Shown here: piece by piece, positions 60,417 to 64,000 of the stretch
How the letters are laid out: every line of letters starts with the position of its first letter
Numbering within the stretch: the stretch's first letter is position 1
From: Bradyrhizobium zhengyangense
GTDB taxonomy: Bacteria; Pseudomonadota; Alphaproteobacteria; Rhizobiales; Xanthobacteraceae
NCBI RefSeq assembly: GCF_022012435.1
Contig: NZ_JAKLUA010000007.1
Span: forward strand, 372,001-436,000
Reading direction: 5' to 3'
DNA: 64,000 bases
Program-made: the position numbers and the translations under genes
Notes under the pieces: model-generated
What the model was told of the DNA's origin: nothing
The model's input: the letters and a program-made list of their open reading frames with translations, nothing else
Databases searched by the model: none

Positions 60417-61357
60417 TGGCCGGGGATCTGCGCGCCAAGGTCGGCGATCTCAGGCAATTCGCGAGCGTCCGGCGCGTCGTGCTCGATGACGGCGTGGAGC
60501 GCGGTGTCGCCGCGCTTGCCTTCTCGAATGGTGGCGGCCTCGACTTCTGGGCGCTTGCCGATCGCTCGCTCGACATCGGGCCGCTCTGGTGGAGGGGCAT
60601 GCCGGTCGCCTGGCAGAGCATGGCGGGATTTCGCAGTCCGCATCTGCACCATCCGGAGGAGGAGGGCGGGCGCGGCTACAGCCGCACCAATTCAGGATTC
60701 CTCGTCACTTGCGGCCTCGATCATTTTCGCCAACCGGTGCCCGGTCATCCCATGCACGGCCGCCTGCCGTTCACGCCGGCGCGCGTGACTGCGCATGGCG
60801 AAGACTGGAACCGAAGTGAGCCCGTGCTGTTCTGCGAGGGCGAGGTGATACAGTTCCGGTTTGGCGGAGAGGCGCTGCGTCTCAGGCGCCGGCTCGAGGC
60901 GCCGATCGGCGGCAATCTGCTGCGAATTCGCGACGAGGTGACCAACCTTTCGAACGAGCCCACGCCGCAGGCAAGCCTTTATCACTTCAATTTCGGCTAC
61001 CCGGCGCTCGCGCCGGGATCATCCGTGACCCTTGGTTCACGACAGTTGCTCGAGGTCGCGGCGCTGCCTGATGTCTCGCTGTTGTCCGAATCCGTCAGCT
61101 TTCCCGCCGATGGAGACGGCGCCTCCGCCGTCTGCAGGCTCGCGACACCGACGCAACAGGGAACGCTGGAGATTGCCGTCAGATTCGATGTCAGGACTCT
61201 TCCGCATCTTCAGCTCTGGCACGATCTGCGGCCGCATGCCTGCGTGCTGGCGATCGAGCCCTGCACAAGCGCCAAGGTGAATGGAACCGAAGCGGTGCTG
61301 ATGCCAGGCGAGAGCCGCGCTTACGCGTTGGACATCGCGTTCGAGATGAAGGTCTAA
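60416..61357 (+). CDS. DUF4432 aldose-1-epimerase-like protein
   Basis: 313 residues of the DUF4432/galactose mutarotase-like beta-sandwich group. Seen are GGLDFWALADRSLDIGPLWWRG, CGLDHFRQPVPGHPMHGRLP (conserved His), QASLYHFNFGYP and EPCTSAKVNG. The family probably isomerises or epimerises sugars. It overlaps the sulfatase stop by one base (TGATG), so it is translated with it. Together the operon codes uptake of a ligand, removal of sulfate and sugar mutarotation. Confidence 0.86.
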   Translation: MAGDLRAKVGDLRQFASVRRVVLDDGVERGVAALAFSNGGGLDFWALADRSLDIGPLWWRGMPVAWQSMAGFRSPHLHHPEEEGGRGYSRTNSGFLVTCGLDHFRQPVPGHPMHGRLPFTPARVTAHGEDWNRSEPVLFCEGEVIQFRFGGEALRLRRRLEAPIGGNLLRIRDEVTNLSNEPTPQASLYHFNFGYPALAPGSSVTLGSRQLLEVAALPDVSLLSESVSFPADGDGASAVCRLATPTQQGTLEIAVRFDVRTLPHLQLWHDLRPHACVLAIEPCTSAKVNGTEAVLMPGESRAYALDIAFEMKV

Positions 61358-61476
61358 CGGCGGCGTTTGCTTCAACGGGACTCGGGTGGGGGATTTAGGC
61401 TTCACTGTGTGCCGCAGCTCCCACCCGAATGCCCTCTAGACCGGTCTGCTCCGTCGGGCGATAGGTGAGCAACAGA

Positions 61477-61499
61477 GCCGCCCGCTTGGCGCGAGCGGC
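61477..61499. terminator. Hairpin between convergent genes, possible terminator
   Basis: GCCGCCCGC and GCGAGCGGC pair (8 of 9) around TTGGC, with CCTTT after it on the plus strand. It lies between the DUF4432 and peroxidase stops. The T run is short. Confidence 0.4.
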
Positions 61500-61525
61500 C
61501 CTTTGCGTCCTCAACCCCTGCCAGC

Positions 61526-63067
61526 TCAATGCAGCGGAGCGCCGCCACCGAGCGCGTAGGTCACGAGATCCTTCAGCTTGAAATCGGGACCTGTCACCGG
61601 CGCCCAGTTCGGGTCGAGCGACAGCACCGAGGAGGCATCGCCGAACATCATGCCGAGGAAGACTTCGGCGACGATGCGGCCGCCGACCGGGCCGAGCTGT
61701 GGCGTCGTGATTCCAGCCGCCGGTGCGCCGGTGGCGGGGGGCGCGACCTTTGTGGCGAACTGGCGCGCTTCCGCGAGGATGTAGGTCCAGAGCGGGCAAT
61801 TGCCTTTGAATGCGCCGTTCGCGATCGACGCGATCGGAACCTGCGGGTCGCCATCACCGGGAGTGTCGACGGCGCGGCCGACGATGATCTGCTCGTCGGT
61901 CAGCGGCGTCTGGTGCATCGCTTTGGCGACGGCCTGGCCCGAGGGCAGGCCAAGCCGCCAGCCGCGTTCGAGATTGCGCAGCGCCAGCGATGCCGGGTTG
62001 GAGGCGATTTCCGGCGGCAGTTTGCGCAGCGGATCGACCAGCGAGGTGTCGATGCGGTAGGCAAGCTGGAGCCGCCGCTTGTTATCAGGATTGGTGCCGT
62101 CGCCCTCGACGCCATAGGCGCGCGTGTCGACGTCGATGAAACGGCCCCAGTCGATGGCGCGTCCCGGGCCCATCGAACGGAAGCCGGTCAGCGCGTTGTT
62201 GTCGGGGTTGTTGGGGTCGGGGAAGATCTGCAACAGCATGTTGTCGGCGTCATTGAGCCGATAGCCGGGCCGGATCATGGAATGACCGAGCCGGTAGGCC
62301 GCGACCGAAAACTCGACCGGCATGTAGGGATAATTCTTCCAGTGATAATAGGCGAGCTTGCTGTGATCGTAGCGGCCGCCGGACTTGAGATCGTTCAGCA
62401 CGGCGGCATTGACGATGCGCGGCATGAAGTCGTTGAGCACGACATATTGGTAGTGGAAGCGGACACGCTGTTGCACGTCCTGGAAGGAGAGGCTGTCGTT
62501 GTCGTCGACCATGCGGTTGTGGAAGCGCAGCATCAGCCCCTGGAACTGCGAGACGATGCTGTTCTCGTCGTTGCGGGGATCGCCGATCAGTGCGCGGCCC
62601 TTGAAACGCGGCAGGTCGAGGGCGTTGGAAACGCCGGTGCCGGTCAAGGGATCGCCGAGGAGAAATTTGCCGTTGCTGTCGTACATGTAGGGCTGGTCGT
62701 TCGGCCCGCGCCCGTAAAGATTGTCCAGATCAAACGACGGCGTGCGGAAATCGATGAGCCCGTCGGGATCCTGCTGCTTGGCCAGCGAGCTCACCGGATC
62801 GAAGGTAATGTCGTGATCGACGAACTGGCCGAAATAAGTGTAGAGCGCAGGAATTGCGCTCTCCTCGGCGTCGGGGCCGTCCTTGGGTGGATCAAAATCG
62901 CCGACCATGTTGTCGGCGAGGGCGGAGAGATTGGCAATGTTGTCGGCCTCGTTCGGGCCGAACGTTGCCGGCGTCAGGGTGCGAAACATGCGGCCAAAAC
63001 GGCCTTGTGACAGTGGCGAACGGGTGGCGTTGAGACCGCGGGGCGGAGTGGCGTGACGACTGCTCAT
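61526..63067 (-). CDS. Animal-type heme peroxidase family protein
   Basis: 513 residues of the An_peroxidase (myeloperoxidase/cyclooxygenase-like) family. The distal His is in TYFGQFVDHDITFDP. RNDENSIVSQFQGLMLRFHNRMVD holds the catalytic Arg region, and the proximal His is likely in YRLGHSMIRPGYRLND. No signal peptide is seen at the N-terminus (MSSRHATPPRGLNATRSPLS), so export would need another route, such as a C-terminal type I signal. Bacterial members are uncommon but known in rhizobia. GGAGG precedes the ATG. Confidence 0.9.
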   Translation of the reverse strand: MSSRHATPPRGLNATRSPLSQGRFGRMFRTLTPATFGPNEADNIANLSALADNMVGDFDPPKDGPDAEESAIPALYTYFGQFVDHDITFDPVSSLAKQQDPDGLIDFRTPSFDLDNLYGRGPNDQPYMYDSNGKFLLGDPLTGTGVSNALDLPRFKGRALIGDPRNDENSIVSQFQGLMLRFHNRMVDDNDSLSFQDVQQRVRFHYQYVVLNDFMPRIVNAAVLNDLKSGGRYDHSKLAYYHWKNYPYMPVEFSVAAYRLGHSMIRPGYRLNDADNMLLQIFPDPNNPDNNALTGFRSMGPGRAIDWGRFIDVDTRAYGVEGDGTNPDNKRRLQLAYRIDTSLVDPLRKLPPEIASNPASLALRNLERGWRLGLPSGQAVAKAMHQTPLTDEQIIVGRAVDTPGDGDPQVPIASIANGAFKGNCPLWTYILAEARQFATKVAPPATGAPAAGITTPQLGPVGGRIVAEVFLGMMFGDASSVLSLDPNWAPVTGPDFKLKDLVTYALGGGAPLH

Positions 63068-63668
63068 AAAGTACCTCCATGAAAAGTTACGACGGCAAGT
63101 AACTAAAGTTAAGGTTGTTCGTCATGAAATATGCAGGCGAGGCTAGATCGCGGAATTTGACGTCGCAATGCGCTGCTTCACACATTGCGCAGCGTCGATG
63201 CGGTTCCGGCGGCGAGCATTGCGAGCAAGCTGCGGATGTGCTTTGCAAATTTTTCCGACGCAGATGCCGAATAACATTCTCGTCATCGCCATCGGCGGTT
63301 CGAAGCAATGTCAGCTTCGACGACCTATCAGGCAAAGCGATTGACGAAGCGAACTCTGTGTTCGCGTAAAAATTGTATTTGTGTGGATGTGCTGCCGCGT
63401 CGACGGTCACGGTTTCCCGGGCTGTTCCGACACATTGTCGTTTGTGTCCTGGTGCCGGAGCGTGCGTCGCCTTCGCCAAGGGTTCATGATGCGGCGAGGC
63501 ATCTTGGTCAAACCGTCTTGGCCAAACCGTCTTGGCCAAACCATCCTGGCAATGTGATCCCGGCCACAGTTTGCAGCCGTGGTCCCGCCTATCTTCGGAG
63601 CACTTGCACGCGTCGATCCTGCGGGACTACGCTTCCCATATTGGGGATCAGACATTTTGGAGGTTGTG
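63068..63668. other. 600-base region without a supported gene
   Basis: Two short reading frames here (plus 63115-63369, minus 63087-63539) have no family match, ribosome site or normal codon bias, so I leave them out. The region is slightly poorer in GC than its neighbours, includes a 14-bp tandem repeat (63502-63543) and ends in the promoter area of the last gene. Confidence 0.6.
63502..63543. repeat. 14-bp direct tandem repeat, three copies
   Basis: TCTTGGTCAAACCG, TCTTGGCCAAACCG and TCTTGGCCAAACCA are head to tail, then a decayed TCCTGGCAA. Each unit includes TTGGCCAA, a small palindrome. Confidence 0.85.
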
Positions 63669-64000
63669 ATGCAAAGATCATATCTGCTGGCTGCGACCGC
63701 TGCGCTGGCGCTCATCATCCAAACACCACTCGCGCTGGCGCAGAGCGCGCCCGCCGCGGGGACCACACCGCCGGCGGCTGCGGCCACCACGCCGCCGGCC
63801 GCCAACACGGCACCGACTGCGACCACTGCGCCGGCTGCGACGTCCACGCCGGCTGCCACCGACACGTCAACCCCGCCGGCCGGCGCAAAGAAGAGTGCCG
63901 AGAAGAAGCCGGCCAAGAAGAAGATGACGCGGCAGCAGGAGATCGATCATTCGGTCGACAGCGGCACCGTTCCGGCGCGCTATCGCAACTCGGTACCGAA
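63669..64000 (+). CDS. Secreted Ala/Pro/Thr-rich protein (3' end outside window)
   Basis: The gene starts at ATG 63669 after GGAGG and runs off the window, with about 110 residues visible. It has a signal peptide (YLLAATAALALIIQTPLALAQ), then a low-complexity Ala/Pro/Thr stretch, then a basic Lys-rich section (AKKSAEKKPAKKKMTRQQ) and EIDHSVDSGTVPARYRNSVP. It looks like a periplasmic or envelope protein with a flexible linker. The low-complexity part is made of repeated GCG/CCG-rich codons. No function is assigned. Confidence 0.75.
   Translation, partial: MQRSYLLAATAALALIIQTPLALAQSAPAAGTTPPAAAATTPPAANTAPTATTAPAATSTPAATDTSTPPAGAKKSAEKKPAKKKMTRQQEIDHSVDSGTVPARYRNSVP

Noticed and set aside
63087..63539. 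150-residue minus-strand and 84-residue plus-strand frames in the gap before the last gene
   Set aside because: They overlap each other, lack ribosome sites and family features, and one includes the tandem repeat.

Overview
This window looks like ordinary chromosome from a Bradyrhizobium-type alphaproteobacterium (B. japonicum/diazoefficiens group or a close relative). The evidence is high GC with strong third-position bias, a 999-residue minimal PutA whose catalytic cysteine falls at residue 792, many acyl-CoA dehydrogenases, CoA transferases and P450s, and several palindromic intergenic repeats. I see no rRNA, tRNA, CRISPR array, insertion sequence, prophage or symbiosis gene. Coding density is about 90 percent, and most long opposite-strand reading frames are GC-driven shadows.

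Layout. 1-6.7 kb: the end of a sensor kinase, a cytosine-deaminase-like amidohydrolase, an HtrA-like protein lacking two catalytic residues with a small LuxR-type regulator, a Tat-exported VOC protein, a small unknown protein, an outer-membrane protein and a DapA-family aldolase. 6.7-12.4 kb: an orphan CoxL-type molybdenum hydroxylase subunit, then an acyl-CoA dehydrogenase pair with an enoyl-CoA hydratase. 12.5-18.9 kb: a LemA/TPM/TPM envelope cluster, a metallo-beta-lactamase-fold hydrolase with a cyclic-nucleotide-binding protein, a single-pass membrane protein and a CxxCH protein. 18.9-26.6 kb: GST, CoA transferase, divergent putA/putR, a cold-shock protein and a sulfite-dehydrogenase pair. 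26.8-34.6 kb: a membrane/ferredoxin/cyclase fusion, a GT39-type transferase, YcjX/YcjF, a hemolysin-III protein and an SDR.

34.6-43.4 kb: a four-gene operon (acyl-CoA dehydrogenase, CoA transferase, MaoC-like hydratase, benzoylformate-decarboxylase-like enzyme) divergent from a LysR gene, then two tandem P450 genes. 43.6-50.6 kb: a DUF898 membrane protein with an M48 protease, and a uracil-catabolic (URC) operon of URC1-like, URC4/DUF1688 and UPRT-like genes, divergent from a threonine-synthase-like gene. 50.6-61.4 kb: a DUF2927 protein, an L,D-transpeptidase, an IlvB/IlvX-like ThDP enzyme, a PD-(D/E)XK-like small protein, and a LysR gene upstream of an ABC-importer/sulfatase/epimerase operon that has no ATPase gene. 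61.5-64 kb: an animal-type heme peroxidase, a 600-base gap with a short tandem repeat, and the start of a secreted Ala/Pro/Thr-rich protein.

The best candidate for something undescribed is the URC operon. Its URC1 leader carries a 12-bp terminator hairpin with a T run ending just before the Shine-Dalgarno sequence, and an upstream segment that could form a competing antiterminator. Its UPRT-like protein keeps the uracil-side motifs but has lost the normal PRPP loop. Other notable items are the predicted HtrA pseudoprotease, the ferredoxin-cyclase fusion and the PD-(D/E)XK-like protein. All functional calls come from reading motifs and gene context; no database search was run.
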